Assembly: GCA_951640195.1 (NCBI GenBank)
Contig: OX621172.1
Location: 1,550,001-1,614,000, forward strand
Origin: Porpolomopsis calyptriformis
Taxonomy: Eukaryota; Basidiomycota; Agaricomycetes; Agaricales; Hygrophoraceae
Direction: 5' to 3'
Length of the DNA: 64,000 bases
The position numbers were made by a program, and so were the translations under genes. Numbering within the stretch: position 1 is the stretch's first letter; each line of letters begins with the position of its first letter. The notes below the pieces were generated by a model. That model saw nothing but the letters and a program-made list of their open reading frames with translations. It searched no databases and was not told where the DNA came from. Below, one piece after another: positions 1-17,762 of this stretch.

Positions 1-1877
1 CAGTAACTTTCACCGAGAATATAAGAAGGGCGTTGGCAGTCCATATGGCTGCGGAAAAGTGAAGGCGGCCGCCCCAGAGCAAGGCTCTGAGTAGACCATT
101 GAAGACTCTTATATGCAAAAAAATAGAGCAGAACTTACCAATCGAGCATCGAGATACATCAACTCCCAGAAAAGAGCCCGACGTTTCTCGAGTTCTTCTG
201 GGATGACTTTGGACCTCATACTCTCGCGATCTGAGTAACGAGAACCAGTCAGATGACACAAGAGAGAGAGGAGTGACACACGAAGACCAATCTGTGGAGT
301 TCCCGAGTGTCAGCGGTACAGAAAAACGAAACAATAGAACACTTACACTTTGCGCCAACTTGACTGTGAGGCCCATGAGACCCCATGCATAGTCAGCAGC
401 TTTTTTCTTGTCGGAGAAGACCAACAGGTACCACGTCATGTAAAACTACAAGATTTAAACATCAGCATCAAGATTTGGGTTATCAAAAAATTGAGCAGAC
501 CATTGCTACTATAGCATCAATGTTCGTATCCTCCAAAATGGGAATTTCACATAGAGAAGCCCGAGCGAGATGATGGTACTTTTCGGCGTCAGGACAGTCT
601 GAAGGTTGGTTGAGGTCTACTAGGCATCCTACTGCAAGGATCATAAAGAGAAGTGCAAGACGACGGGGACAAAGTTCTTCCAAAGCACTGTCATAAACAT
701 GGTGAAGAAGATTTGGCATGAAGGTTTCATTGGGGTGAGGATTATACCTTTCGCGGACATTTGTCAGTTGATTAGTGAAAAAATATAGAATAATACACTT
801 ACTGCCAGAGAGCGTTCTGGCGGACTTGTTCCCACAAATGCAAGGCTTCTGAACGAGGAGGAAGCATCCGCCGTTTCTGGAGACGTAAGACTAGATTATT
901 TTCAAGGGAGATGGGAACGGCAAGGGGGAAATTGTGGCTGAGACGCATGATGTCTGTGGGAAGTTGATCATCACGGGATTCATAATTAGCTACGTCCTAG
1001 AAAAGAATGAGGTTCGAAAAAAATCGGACAAGTTTGAATAATTTGGAGTTACTTGGTCATTTTTATCCAGGGTGTCTTCAGTTAGAGGTCGATCGCCACT
1101 TTGAGACGGTACCCGCGGAAGTGGTTCATGATCATGCAGGTCTCCAGGAGGTTGGACCGAATCTGGGCTATGGGCAGCACCGGTCTGGGCCTCCCCGTAC
1201 AGGGTGAGAGTACTTTTAATATTCAATAGCTCAGGGGCTAAGAGTGGATGGCACTCCGACGAAGAAGATGACTGCAAGACCCGCAGAGCTTCCTCGAGAT
1301 GTCTTATGCGATCGCTCATTTGACTTATTTTCGCGTGAAGTTGCTCTGTATTTGCCAGAATGAACCTGGGAAGGTTGGTCAGGAAAGATTTGGCATCTGA
1401 ACAAGTCAATACCTAGTTCCTCTGCCAGAGACCAGGACACCTGTTTGCAGCATGGTTAGCCGAAACGAAGAGGGACGAGAGGTGAACGTGTATTCCTTGT
1501 GGACATATATCGGCGCAACCCCGCTTTGAACAGGACTTGCAAGGAAAGATGCGGTTGCACTGCGTGAGCAATTAAATGGCAGCGGACGAACATTTACACA
1601 CGCGTCACTCACTCGCAACTTGAGCCTGTGAGAGAGAGATTAGGAAAGCCCGGGGTATGGAAAAAGAATCTGACCGTCTACACTCTGCGCAAGAAAGAGG
1701 GGGTTTCTTAGCTGGCTGTTTTTTGATATTTCCCTCGGCAATGAAGATATGGTCAAAGCTTGGAGGATCCTGTAGTGATTGGGTGCAACGTTCCTGCGAT
1801 GCTTTACGAGCTCTTTTGAGGGGCCGAGGGCTGTCGGATGGTAAAGATAATGAGGGGGACATGGTACAGTACATCAA
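1..1877 (-). CDS. Zn(II)2Cys6 fungal transcription factor, 3' end cut by window
   Basis: This is a nuclear DNA-binding regulator of the Gal4 class. The zinc cluster becomes visible after splicing: CAECRRLKLRC followed by NRIFPCKSC, SKRGC and ADIC gives the six-cysteine pattern C-x2-C-x6-C-x5-C-x2-C-x8-C near residue 60. The next exon carries a heptad-rich linker (FILANTEQLHAKISQM), a typical dimerisation coiled coil. Further exons hold the fungal-specific middle homology domain, recognisable by LEELCPRRLALLFMIL, EELEKRRALFWELMYLDA and SLALGRPPSL. At least seven short introns interrupt it. The start was placed at MMYCTMSP (1877); MSPSL a few codons later is equally possible. The C terminus lies outside the window. 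It diverges from the carnitine acetyltransferase gene. Family is certain; target genes cannot be inferred. Confidence 0.9.
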
Positions 1878-2234
1878 TGCGGGAATGCGTGAAAGTCGGA
1901 AATAATTCGAATTGGACTTGAGGCAATAATCAAAGCGATGAATAGCAACCCGGACTGGTCTCTAAGGGGGTAGGTACTACATACTAATTTGATCAATTGA
2001 ATTCACTTCCGCCGGCACTGATCAAATCAATGATCATATATCACGTGTACCCCACGGCGTTCCTTCCTTCCGTTCCCCATCACGTTCACACCAACGCTCA
2101 GCCTCCGTCCTTCAAACCTCTCTCTTTGGTATGCTCAGAATCTCTCCTCGTTCCATCTTTTGTTCGATTCATGTCCGTTTTTCTCACTTCCTTCAAGGTC
2201 GTTATCAGACCAATGATCATTATTCCAGTCTCCA
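1878..2234. promoter_or_regulatory. Divergent promoter, Zn2Cys6 regulator / carnitine acetyltransferase
   Basis: This 357-bp head-to-head spacer has a CACGTG palindrome at 2042-2047 in the context ATCACGTG, which matches the bHLH (Cbf1-type) core. The right half is strongly pyrimidine-rich, as in many basidiomycete promoters. Confidence 0.5.
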
Positions 2235-4570
2235 ATGTCTAGATCTCGCTCGTTTAAATCATCTCCACAGCCAAGATCTGCTTCCGAAATCGCTCCCCCA
2301 GGTTATTCCATGGACCCCTCTGCAGGTCCCTCGCTTCGCTTTCAAGATTCTCTCCCCCGACTCCCCGTTCCTACACTCTCGTCAACAGCTTCGAAGTACC
2401 TCGAATCCGTTCGCCCTCACCTCTCCCCTGCTGCATTTTCCAAGACGGAATGCGCGGTTTCTGCCTTTCTCCGCTCGCCTCTCGTCTCAGAGCTTCAAAA
2501 AAGACTTGAGGCACGAGCAGCCGATCCCGATATGAAGAATTGGTTGGCAGAATGGTGGAATGATGTCGCGTACATGGGCTACCGGGATCCTGTAGTCGTC
2601 TTCGTCAGCTACTTTTATGTCCACTTAGATGACAAGATTAAGCGCGACCAGGCGGACCGCGCCGCCCTTTTACTGAAATCCATCCTGTCCTTCAGAAAGT
2701 TGACAGAATCGTGCGTTTCTCTTCCTTCCTGTCACTTATCTGCTGTTCTTCACCTTCCGACCAGGAAGCAGCTAGAGCCAGAAAAAATCAAGGGCATACC
2801 TCTGTGCATGGAATCCTACAAATGGCTGTCCGTAGTTCACAATGTCTATACTTTCCTCTCCTTACTGTCGCTTTGTAAAGCTTCCATGCCTCCAGGTGTC
2901 CCGCCAAACCCTCCGACACAGCACACAAATTCGATCCAAAAACACATAACCATGTTGTTTTTCTCCGTAAAAATAAGTTTTATCAAGTTCCACTCTCTGC
3001 CCCCGACGGCACGGAGCTCTCTGCTGCTGAGCTTCAGGTGTGAGTTCTCGTGTGTCCTCTCCTTTTTCATCTGAAATGACTTCTTCCTTACCAGCCAAAT
3101 CGAACGAGTCATCCGTCTTGCTGGCCAAGAAAAAGGTTTCCCCATCGGTGCTCTGACGAGTGATAACAGGGACAATTGGGCCGATGTCTGTCCAATCCCA
3201 CCCCACTTGCTTGACGATTTTAACCCATAACATTCACAGGCTCGTGCAGCTCTGTTAGCTGTTTCTCCGTTGAACCTTGGTTCTCTGACCGCAATCGAGT
3301 CCGCCGCAATCCTCGTTTGTCTGGACGACACGAGTCCCGTTACGCGCGAAGACATCAGCTGGAATTGCTGGGTTGGTGATGGGCGGAATCGGTTTTACGA
3401 CAAGCACCAGTGTATGCCTGTTCCTCCACTTACTCTTCATCTACAAAGGAACTGATCTCGTCAGTGGTCGTATTCGCGAACGGCCGCTCGGGCTTCCTTG
3501 GAGAGCACTCGTGTATGGATGGTATGCCCACATTGCGCATGAACGAGTTTATCCTTGCCACCCTTGCAAACAACAAGGTTGACCTCGGGCCTGAACGTAA
3601 TGCGTCTACTGGCACCAACTTGCCAGAGCCTACCGAGCTGAAATTTGTGCTGGGCACCTCGGGCGAATTAGAGAAGATGACGAGGAATGCTGAGGAACGA
3701 TTCGACGAACTCGTTGCGAGACATGATTTGCATGTACGGATACCTTGCGTCTTTCATCTCTTCTTCAAAGATCTCACTCGCGCACAGGTTTTGCATTATG
3801 AGGGCTATGGCAAAAATTTCATCAAGCATTTTCGCACCTCTCCCGACGCGTGGGCGCAGCTTGTTAAACAACTTGCCTTCCACAAGATGTTTGGAAGGCC
3901 GGGAATTACGTATGAGAGTGCACAGACTCGCAAATACCAGATGGGACGCACCGAGGTCATCAGAAGTGCAAGCAATGAGTCGAAAAGATGGGTGGAAGCT
4001 ATGGTGGATCCTCTGGAGAGTGTAGGTGTTTTGCTTGCAATATTATGCTGGCTTTGGATGATGATCATGCTGGTTGCAAACGACAGGAGGAGCACCGAGC
4101 AAGATTATTCCGTGCGGCGGCAACACGACATATGCAATATTCCGCATGGGCTGCAGACGGACAGGGCGTTGACCGGCACTTATTTGGCTTGAGAAAGATG
4201 CTCAAGGAAGGTGAAGAGCTGCCGGAGATTTACAAGGACGAGGCATTCGGGAAGGCGAGCCACTGGGAACTGAGCACAAGTCAGCTGAGTAGCGATTACA
4301 TTGATGGTTGGGGGTATGGCGAAGGTTAATTTTTCCTTGCCCGCCTTTTTTAATTGGTGGACTGACCTGTCCTGTTCAGTCGTTCCTGACGGATATGGAC
4401 TATCATACTCGATCGGGGCTAACTACATTCGTTGGACTATTACGTCTTTGAAGAGGAACACAGCAGAGCTACGGCATTATCTTGCCGAGGCTGCTACTGA
4501 AACGAGGGTGATGATGGAAAGGGCTGAGAAGGCCGAACTGAAAAGTGTGGGTGAGAAGACGAAATTGTGA
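2235..4570 (+). CDS. CAT2: Carnitine O-acetyltransferase
   Basis: The enzyme transfers acetyl groups between CoA and carnitine, moving peroxisomal or cytosolic acetyl units to mitochondria. The N terminus shows the choline/carnitine acyltransferase signature LPRLPVPTL, then NWLAEWWNDVAYMGYRDPVV. The catalytic histidine sits in GEHSCMDGMPT, and the C-terminal half has YGLSYSIGANYIRW. The frame stays open through several short introns; one donor follows CTTCAGGT and rejoins at CAAATCGAACG. The protein ends in TKL, close to but not a canonical peroxisomal PTS1. An upstream ATG at 2131 opens an arginine- and serine-rich peptide (MLRISPRSIFCSIHVRF) resembling a mitochondrial presequence, but it is in another frame and I could not find a convincing splice that joins it. 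Function is secure; targeting is not. Confidence 0.93.
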
Positions 4571-9477
<4,907 letters not shown>

Positions 9478-9725
9478 AACCAGTGGCTGATTCTCTTTGC
9501 CGTCTTGCCCCGGAACCACTCTTTATGTTTGCATGATGATACGTGTTGTAACATTATTTCTGATATTAAGTAAAGAATGCTTAAAACTAGGGTTGAATTC
9601 GGTCGCATGATTTACTAGTACGGAGAATACTGTAGGTTTTGAACATAAGGGTAATACCAGTTCTGAGTTATCATCACATCCACTACGTCCCTTAATTGGT
9701 CAATTCGTCAACGCATTTACATTCC

Positions 9726-10806
9726 TTAGGCCGGCTCCTGAGTGTTGGAAGCGGAATCGTTGGTGGAACTGGCGGCCTTATGAGCCGTAGCAATACGCCT
9801 CGCCTCTTCGTGTATATCAAGAACTTGCTTCGATGTGGATGTCCAAAACGCGAGGACTTGGTTGCCAAGCGGAGAGCATAGTGCTTTGGTGTAGTACTGG
9901 ATTGATTGAAGAGTCAGTCACCTACCAATTCGCAAAAATGTGAGCATACGTCATTGGCGGTTTTTGAATACCCCCTCTGCTCATCTATGTCCTTCGCTTG
10001 CTGCGTAGCAGCGGTGATTTGAGACTGCACTTTGCCGGAGATCGTTTGATCAGGTCCCAGTGCGCGAGCGCCGAGGCTCGTATCGAGAGAGTGGAAGTAG
10101 TCGAGGAAACGTTTAGAAATACCCTGCTTATCTAATGGAAAGTCTTGAGTAGTTGTGTGGATTTACAGCGATAAATTGAACACACTGTCAATATCGATGG
10201 CACGTTGGAGGATATGATCCTGGAGAATATATCCCTTGGCGAGGTATTCAGCGGCGACTATATTCCAGTGCACATGCAATGAGTACTTGTAGAAAAAATA
10301 AAGATGGTCATGCTCACTGCCAGCTCTGGGCTTATCGGATTGATCGATTGGCGCTCCGTCTTCTTTTTCTTCATCCTGATGAGCGGTGTCAGAGGTGACA
10401 CGCAATGGAATGCCATCAAGAGTGCCACCATTCAGCTAATGAGAATTCTCGCTGATTATTCAAACTAGAAACAAATCGATATGTTTACCATGAGGGCAGT
10501 CTTGGCTGCAGAGGGTTTCTCGAAATGAATGACAGCTGATTTAGGCTCAGAAGTTTCATTGAAATCGATGGAAACGATTCTATGCCGCGAGTTTAAGGCG
10601 AGTAAGATTCAGAAAATTTTACTCACTTTCCACAAAAGCTATTGAGGATGAGAATTGGTCAATGCATAGTAAGACTGATGGAACAGAACTTGCTTGAAAA
10701 AGTCACCCAAATGGTCCCGAGTCGTTACAGGTGCGATTCCAGAAACCTGTTTGTGATTAGATACCGTCGAAACGCTCGAAGTAAATCGTACATTGACCGA
10801 GTGCAT
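9726..10806 (-). CDS. vip1: Vip1-like RRM protein
   Basis: The protein resembles Schizosaccharomyces pombe Vip1, an RNA-recognition-motif protein of uncertain role. Spliced exons give VSGIAPVTTRDHLGDFF, NFCGKIVSIDFNE, SAVIHFEKPSAAKTALML and NGGTLDGIPLRVTSD, one RRM fold. The C-terminal half carries the conserved Vip1 region: AAEYLAKGYILQDHILQRA, ISKRFLDYFHSLD, SKTANDYYTKAL and FWTSTSKQVLDIHEEARR. The RRM depends on a 12-nt exon (10627-10638) and on an upstream GC-AG intron (10639-10693). The start at MHSVNVRF is uncertain, because the region before VSGIAP differs from family members and may hide a different first exon. It starts 61 bp from divergent USB1. Confidence 0.85.
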
Positions 10807-10867
10807 GATGGCAGGATAAGGATGCTTAGGACTATGACATCACAATTCCACGTGTTCCCGATTTTCA
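10807..10867. promoter_or_regulatory. Very short bidirectional promoter, vip1 / USB1
   Basis: Only 61 bp separate the two start codons. A CACGTG palindrome at 10849-10854 lies within it. Both neighbours act on RNA. Confidence 0.5.
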
Positions 10868-11936
10868 TGAAGCGAACTCAATTGGTGGCTTATTCCAGTT
10901 CAGAGGATGAGGATCACCCAGGTCGGCGTCCAACACCCAAGAAAAGGTTCGAACTTTCGTCAGTTACCATCACAGAATTTGGAGCCTCACGCAGATGCTT
11001 TCCCTCAACTTAGAAAACTACCCACACTCTCTTCCTCGTTAATGCCCTCGCCCCATGTTGACGATCCTACGCTTCATCAAGGTCGCATTCGGACCATGCC
11101 CCACATCGATGGTCAGTTTGCTGCCCACGTGTATGTGTCCCTGCCACTCGAACCAAGGTCACGCATGCATCAACTTGTTGGTGATGTCTTAGGTTGCGCT
11201 ATGGAAGCTGCACCAACATTACATGCAGGAGTGTCTATTGAGGATCAGAGGAATACCCTTGGAGGCGATCTACACATATCATTATCTCGACCCACATACC
11301 TACATTCTCATCAGCGGGAGGATGTTAAACGAGCAATCAAAACCGAAACTAAACGATATTCTCCGTGTGTCCTTTTTGCTTAATCACTTTATAATATGGA
11401 TTGACCACACGACTCTGGCAGCTTTCAGGTTTCCTTTGCAGCCTTCTCCGAGATGCCAAACGACGAACGCACGCGGACGTTTCTTACTATGCAAGTCGGC
11501 GCAGGACACGACAAGGTGAGGTCTATCATGCCATGTGCTAGTTAGAGCACGGGAAGTGGTGTAATGCTAGCTCTAACTGTTTTAATTGCAGCTGAAAGCC
11601 CTTGCTGACTCACTGGCGCCGACCTTGCGTGCCATTCGACAGCAGGAGTTTTATCCTGAACCTAGGTTCCATGTCTCCATTGGATGGGCGCTACTTGACC
11701 GGGATCAGTCGTCGGAAAGATCTCGGCTCCCTATGTCGATGCCGACATGTGATCCACCATCGGAAACCCTCACACTAACACCATTCCCAACAATTCCTCG
11801 TTTGCCTCCTCTTCTCGTTTCCGATCTGAACGGGAAATACAGCGAACGACTCGCATCTGTTGGGGCCTTTGATGTGGAAGAAGTTTGTGTGAAGATCGGC
11901 AAAGATATATACAAGTGGCCGCTGGTAGGTTTGTAG
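10868..11936 (+). CDS. USB1: U6 snRNA phosphodiesterase USB1
   Basis: USB1/Mpn1 trims and matures the U6 snRNA 3' end in the nucleus. It belongs to the 2H phosphodiesterases, and both HxS catalytic motifs are visible: GDLHISLSRP near 11270 and FHVSIGWALLDR near 11670. The N terminus is short, acidic and low in complexity (MKRTQLVAYSSSEDEDHP), as in other USB1 proteins, followed by a linker with basic KKR. GRIRTMPHIDGQFAAHVYV is a further family-like segment. Introns lie near 10946-11011, 11360-11428 and 11515-11590. The C terminus GKDIYKWPLVGL closes the domain. The gene is intact and diverges from vip1. Confidence 0.87.
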
Positions 11937-13020
11937 CACCATTCAAGTTCATTCAACTTGCTCTCCCACTGTGAGTGTCTTGATGAGACCATTCTCCACG
12001 AGATTTACCCCCGCCCTTCAGAGATGGAATGTTCAGCAAATTATCGTTGTCTCTTTCGCCACACTGCCAGCCTTCGTCACCCACAGATATCCCATAGTAC
12101 TCAAGACATGTCTAGGATCTCAGTTACCCATTATTCCATCTGCTTCGCCACAGCTTATTTTTAACCCCTTTGGATACTCAGCTCTGCGCATAAATCCTCA
12201 GCCACCACTGCCACATTGCTCAGCATCACGACTCTACCTGAGGTGTTTTTTTGTACCCTTTCCCTGTATTATGCACTCCAACAACCTTTGGCAGACTGTC
12301 AATGATGAAAGGCTCTGTCGAGGTCTCCATGTTATTCAACCTGCTCAGTTGATAAATTCAGTCTGCTGAATGGGATGGTTTTTGGCACTCTCAATTACCA
12401 CATCACACATCTCATGCTGCACATACAATTCTGTGGAAGGCACCCCTTGTACATCACCACATGGTACACATGGGCAGCAAAAGATAATTTCCATCCTTAT
12501 GCCTGATTGAAACATTCAACACAGCTTCACGAATGGATTTACAGCCAGTTTCGTCCAGACGGAGCTTTCTCGACCCCGAAAGCATCGTGAAAGCGCCACA
12601 TTATTTGGTCGGCTTCATACCGGTAAGCTGGCTCCGTTTCGGCAATTAAAGACTGGCGCGAATTGGCATCTTCAATCATCAATTGAGGCTGAGTCGGCGG
12701 ATCATGCCCCAAGAATGCTTCGAGATGAACCAATCACGCCGCTGTGGCAGTAAATGTCGCGGTCGATCATAACCGTTGATAAGATAGTAGTAAGGCTAGG
12801 CGAAATGGAAGGCCGTGGGTATGGCGTTCGTCCTTAACTAGAGGTCGAATCATAACAGTACTGCCTTGAGATGGTTTGAGGATCAAATCGTACTTGATAT
12901 CAGAGAAGAATACTTGACTACCAATCGATGACCAGTCAGCCACATTGTATGTGCTTATTTGTACGCCTTAAAAGAACGATCACGTGGTCCCAACACATCT
13001 AACGCGCGTTTGCAGCTCAA
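11937..13020. other. Gene-poor interval before the septation scaffold gene
   Basis: There is no convincing coding sequence in about 1.1 kb. Short open frames (132 codons at 11971 plus, 64 codons at 12539 minus) show no recognisable domain. CACGTG occurs at 12981-12986 (GATCACGTGGTC), 35 bp before the next start codon, and probably belongs to that promoter. Confidence 0.4.
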
Positions 13021-16000
13021 ATGACTGATATCCCTCCAGCACCACCTCCCGCATGGCAGACTGACGAACTCGCAGAAGAGTGGGTCGAAGAAACCGTCGC
13101 CGCGGCGAACGACGACAACGTCACAGTTGGCTCCGGCTCTATCTCACTCACGGTAGCTCTTAGTACTGAAATACGAACAAATTCCAGCGATATGTCACCG
13201 TTCAGTATGTCCGCCCACCCTTCCGGCACATTTCTTGTCCGTCAAGACGTACCCTCCGTTCCCTTACTTGTCAAGACCCCATGGCGACCAAATAACAAGA
13301 GATCTTTGACGGACTTTTTCAGTCCTTTACCACTCGAACGAATGTTCGAACCACCGTCGCCGCCTCTCAATACCCCACAATCACCACAAAATGTAAAACC
13401 AAATGTTCCGTCTGGTATGCCCTTATTTGATGGACCCCAGACGAACTTAAACCACCAATTTACCTTCACCGTACCTCCAAGCTCGTCGCATCACAACCCT
13501 AATCAACTGTATCCTCAAACCCAAACTACGCCAGATCTATCTACCAAGACCCACGTCCCAAACCAAACCCCACTAACTGACCCCCGACTCCGCCTTTTCC
13601 AGTTTCAGTATGACACATTCACTCGCGAACATCTTTCAGCGATCGTCGATTCCATCGCCATCAACACCCCATCAGGCGCTAGCAAATCGTCCGACCTTCG
13701 AGGTCAGGGGATGTCTCCAATTACTAAGGCCAATGGAGCCGACTGGCCGCACCTGCGGAGCGCAAAACGCGTGAAGCTTAGTCCCCGTAGCGACTTCTAC
13801 GACGACGGCGCAGGGGCCAGGGCTACTATATCGCGACCCAAGTCCGTTAGGAAAGACTACGTTGGAGAGTCACAGTCTTTAATGCAGAGAATCAAGCTGA
13901 CCCGTGATTTCTCGACGATTACGACCACCGCTAGCTTGGCTTCCCCTGCCTCTCGCAGTGACGACCCAAAGCAAATGCAAGATGGTAATGTATATTTCCT
14001 TCTTATTCCCGTATAAGTCCCCCTGATCTAGCTCGCCCAGAGTCTCTCGATGTTCCTGACCGCAACGGATCACAATCTGCTTCTCATGGTACATCGAGCT
14101 CGAACAACGGTCCCTCCTCATCTTCATCCTACCGATTGCAAGCAGCGACGTTGATGGAGCAGATTAAGAACGACATGAAGGGCTCAAAACGATTATTGTC
14201 TGGCGACACAGACTCGTGTTCTATTACAAGCCAACCACACTCAAGTTTGCATTCTCCCGATTCGCACCACTCTCCAGGCTCGTCCGACGACCAAGACTAT
14301 ATTCAGGACTCTCCACCAATTCCCTCTCCCCCATCATTATCTAGAGTCAGAGCCGGGGGGAAATGCAGCCCCAGGAGGTTGTTGAGGCGATTGAGTGCAG
14401 CAGATGAGGTGGACCGAGAACTGGCCGAAGCAGCTGCTAATCTGAACGTCGGGGAAAACCAGGACCCTGCTGTCCCTGCAATACATGTCAATTCCATTCC
14501 CGCCGCGAATGTGGCACCTCCCACGCCTCCATGTGATCGCGTACCATCCCGCCCCTCTTTGCGAGCCGTTACAGGCGAGGACTTGAACCGATTCGTATCG
14601 TCAAGTACTGCGTCGGGAACAACTCTGACAGCAGGTAGCGCGCCTTCATTCGTCAAACATGCTGGTCCGGCACAAATTCGTCATATTTTTCCGGCAGATG
14701 TGCCTGCTCTGCCGGAGAGAGTAGGGAAGATGATCTTTGACAAGGTGATGATGAGGTGGGTTAAAGTTGCGGCGATGGCTACCTCAGGGATGGTTGAGGA
14801 GGGTGCTCGAGGACATGCCAGTGGCACAGAAGAGACAAGTGACGATCCGTTTCGGGATATCGAGAGCTTAACGGGAGGAGATTCTGGTGTAGGGATGGTG
14901 GTCCCTCAAAATGGAAGTGGGGAAACCACGGGAGAAGGAGAGGATGAGGGTATCAGTCGGATAGTTGAAGTCACGGAAGATTCAGATCTAGATGATGAGG
15001 CAGGGTTGAGCTCTTTTTCGTTCGACGACCCGCCAACCGCCGCTGCGATGGTTGTGGAGACAGATGGGCTGGATGACGACCAAACGACCGACTCGGAAGA
15101 TGACATTGAAACCGAAGGCGTTTCAATGATCGTCCTTGGAGAGGATCTTGGCGACGACCTCGATTCTGAAGAAGAATTTCCTCTTGACCAGGAACGGGAC
15201 CTTGAAGAACCCACGATCCGGCTCCGTGCTACGACGCTGCGAGCCACGGAGAGTGAGACTGCCCCGTCGCAATTCCCGCGCGAGTGGCAATCAGCCGCCA
15301 CTCCAGTCATTCGCTCTGCATTGAAAAATACGAACGCAACGCCAGTGTCTGCCTTGAAGGACCGGAACCGAGAAAGCCATCAAACACCACCGAACAAAAT
15401 AGATCGTCGGCGTCGTCGATCAGTAAGTTTCTCAGATGGAAAACGAGATGGTCCAATTCGAGGACTGAGTCGACGAACGGACAAGATCAAAGAGGGTGGG
15501 TGCCTGGCTTCCTCATCAGAAAACGTCTATTTCGTACCCTCTGCGAGGTCTAAACGAATCGCGGACATGATGATTAATTTGGAAGATTCAGGTAAAGTGA
15601 GGATTGGTGTATGCTTTGTGGTGTTGCTGACAAAAAAAAATTATATACACTATCGGTAGCTTTGGGCGACAATGACTCTCCAACGAAATCAAGTAGTTCT
15701 GGGCGCCCAGAAGATCTGCCGATACTGGTAACTCGGCTCCCTGGGAATGTGAATGCTACAGCTAGTAATTCCCTACAATATCGAAAATCCCCCAGATGGC
15801 AAGCAGAAGAACCTTTGCCGGAGATACGGGGCGGGACCCATGTTGATGGGACGTTTTTGACAGAATGTTCGTTTGGGGTGGCTCACGATCGACTCGTACA
15901 AGTCATCACAGACGCACAGCCGTTTGAACCACACTGGGGAAACCTGACGACGATCGACCTCTGTAACAGGAACATCGAGAGTGTGGCAAGACTGAAGGAA

Positions 16001-17762
16001 ATTTTGCCTCGTTTGGATTCGTTGGGGCTGTGCGTACGATGCGGGGGTATATGTTTCGTAAAACTCATGTTTTTTTTCTTGCCAGAAACTCCAATCAATT
16101 GTCTTGGCTTAGCGGTATTCCAGAGAGAGTTCGGACACTATCTGTCTCTTCAAACCGGTGAGTCCATTCATCCTGTCAAAAACCATGGGAGTGGAACGGG
16201 ATTTAATCTTGTCTATATTTGGATTTACACAGTTTGTCGTCAATTACCTCGTACAGCCACCTGCTCTCCCTCGAGTCCCTTGACATCAGCCGTAATGACA
16301 TTGATTCACTGCGTCGTCCGTTGCTCAGAGTCTTTTTTTTTTTGCGTGGTTCATGAACCTCACGTTTACTACTGACAGAGTTGGCATGCCTACGCCGCCT
16401 AAAGGAACTACGAGCAGACGGCAACAAGATTACAAGTATTGATGGCCTGCAAGGGATGGATGGCCTCGTAAAGCTCAGCCTGCAAGGAAATCGAATTCGC
16501 GATGTCGATTTTGAGACGTATCAATGGTATGGTAAGATTGTATTTTTGAAATGACTCAGCCACTGATATGGTCTCAGGACACGATTGGAGACACTCAACC
16601 TGCGTCAGAATGGATTAGATGGCATCTCTGGACTTGGGACTTTGTTGTCCTTGGTCGCCCTGAATATCGGTGCGTAGAGAAAGATGGTCGTGTTTTTTTT
16701 TTTTTGACGGAATTGGCGGTTGTAGATGACAATCTGGTTCGAAGTCTGAAGGTAACTGGAGTGTTGGCCAAGCTCCGAATTGTACGGGCGAGCCGCAATC
16801 GGTTGCAAGAACTGGATGTGGGATGGTGCCCGCGTTTGCGGACACTCTACCTGGACAGCAACTCGCTCCATTCTCTGACGAAACTAGGCCGGCTAAAGAA
16901 ACTGGAGAATCTGAGCTTGAGAAATCAGAATGGTCAAAAACTGTGAGTGTTGGTCTTACAGGAATGTGAGATTGGTATGACGAGATCTGAAAGGACTCTA
17001 TTGACGCGTGATATTCGGGACATTAAGCGGTTGTACCTCTCTGGTGGGTCGGAATATGTTGATCATCATATGCATGCTGAGATAATGGAAACTGCAGGGA
17101 ATCCATTGAAGAGCGGATTCCTAGAAGAGGCATGCTACGGCCTTGTGTATTTGGAGATAGCGGCCTGTCGGCTGATGTCGCTTCCGGAGGGGTTTGCGGG
17201 ATTGGTGCCTAACCTACGGGTGCTGAACCTAAATTACAATTTTCTAGAGGACGTGAGAGCGCTGGACGGACTGAGGAGGCTGAAGAAACTGACGATTATC
17301 GGATCGCGAGTGAAACAGACGAAGCCGCTGATCCGCCTTTTACAAGGGATGCCAGATGTGGAAATGGTGGACTACAGGTGGGAGCTGATGTGGAAGACTA
17401 TCGTGTGAGTGTGAAGGCTTACTCGGATGTTCACTAGGATGAATCCATGCACGCTGGGATGGTACCTACCGTTACTCATCGCGGACATTCCGGGCGCACT
17501 GCAACCATCGGAAGGCGGGAAGGGGGAGAGGGGTGAGAAAAAAGGGTCGGGGTGGCAAGGACTGGACTCTAAATTCCGGCGGGACCTGCCGGACGAGGCG
17601 TATCTGGGACGGCTCGCATACCGAGGGCTGGTGATGCGTGCTTGCGGACGGATTCGGATGCTGGATGGAGTGGAAATTACCGAGAAGGAGAGGATGAAGG
17701 CGGAGGAATTGCTGTTGGGGATGGTGAATCGAGATCGATCTAAGAGAGAGAATATTATATAA
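13021..17762 (+). CDS. cdc11: Leucine-rich-repeat septation/mitotic-exit scaffold (Cdc11/Nud1-like)
   Basis: Members of this family sit at the spindle pole body and anchor the septation initiation (mitotic exit) network. The N-terminal two thirds is long, Ser/Pro-rich and disordered, beginning MTDIPPAPPPAWQTDELAEEWVEE-like. A conserved family block, PADVPALPERVGKMIFDKV followed by MMRWVK, lies near 14700. An acidic stretch (14850-15190) follows. The C terminus is a run of leucine-rich repeats: LESLDISRNDIDSL, LKELRADGNKITSIDGL, LVKLSLQGNRIRDV, LRTLYLDSNSLHSL and LRVLNLNYNFLEDV. These are spread over many small exons whose introns contain T-rich tracts. It ends KRENII. LRR plus the PALPERVG block makes Cdc11/Nud1 the best assignment; orthology is inferred. 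Confidence 0.85.

Noticed and set aside
1007..1207. Plus-strand frame inside the transcription factor
   Set aside because: Antisense shadow of the coiled-coil exon of the minus-strand regulator.
12539..12733. Minus-strand 64-codon frame upstream of the septation scaffold
   Set aside because: No domain and no splice support; probably chance.
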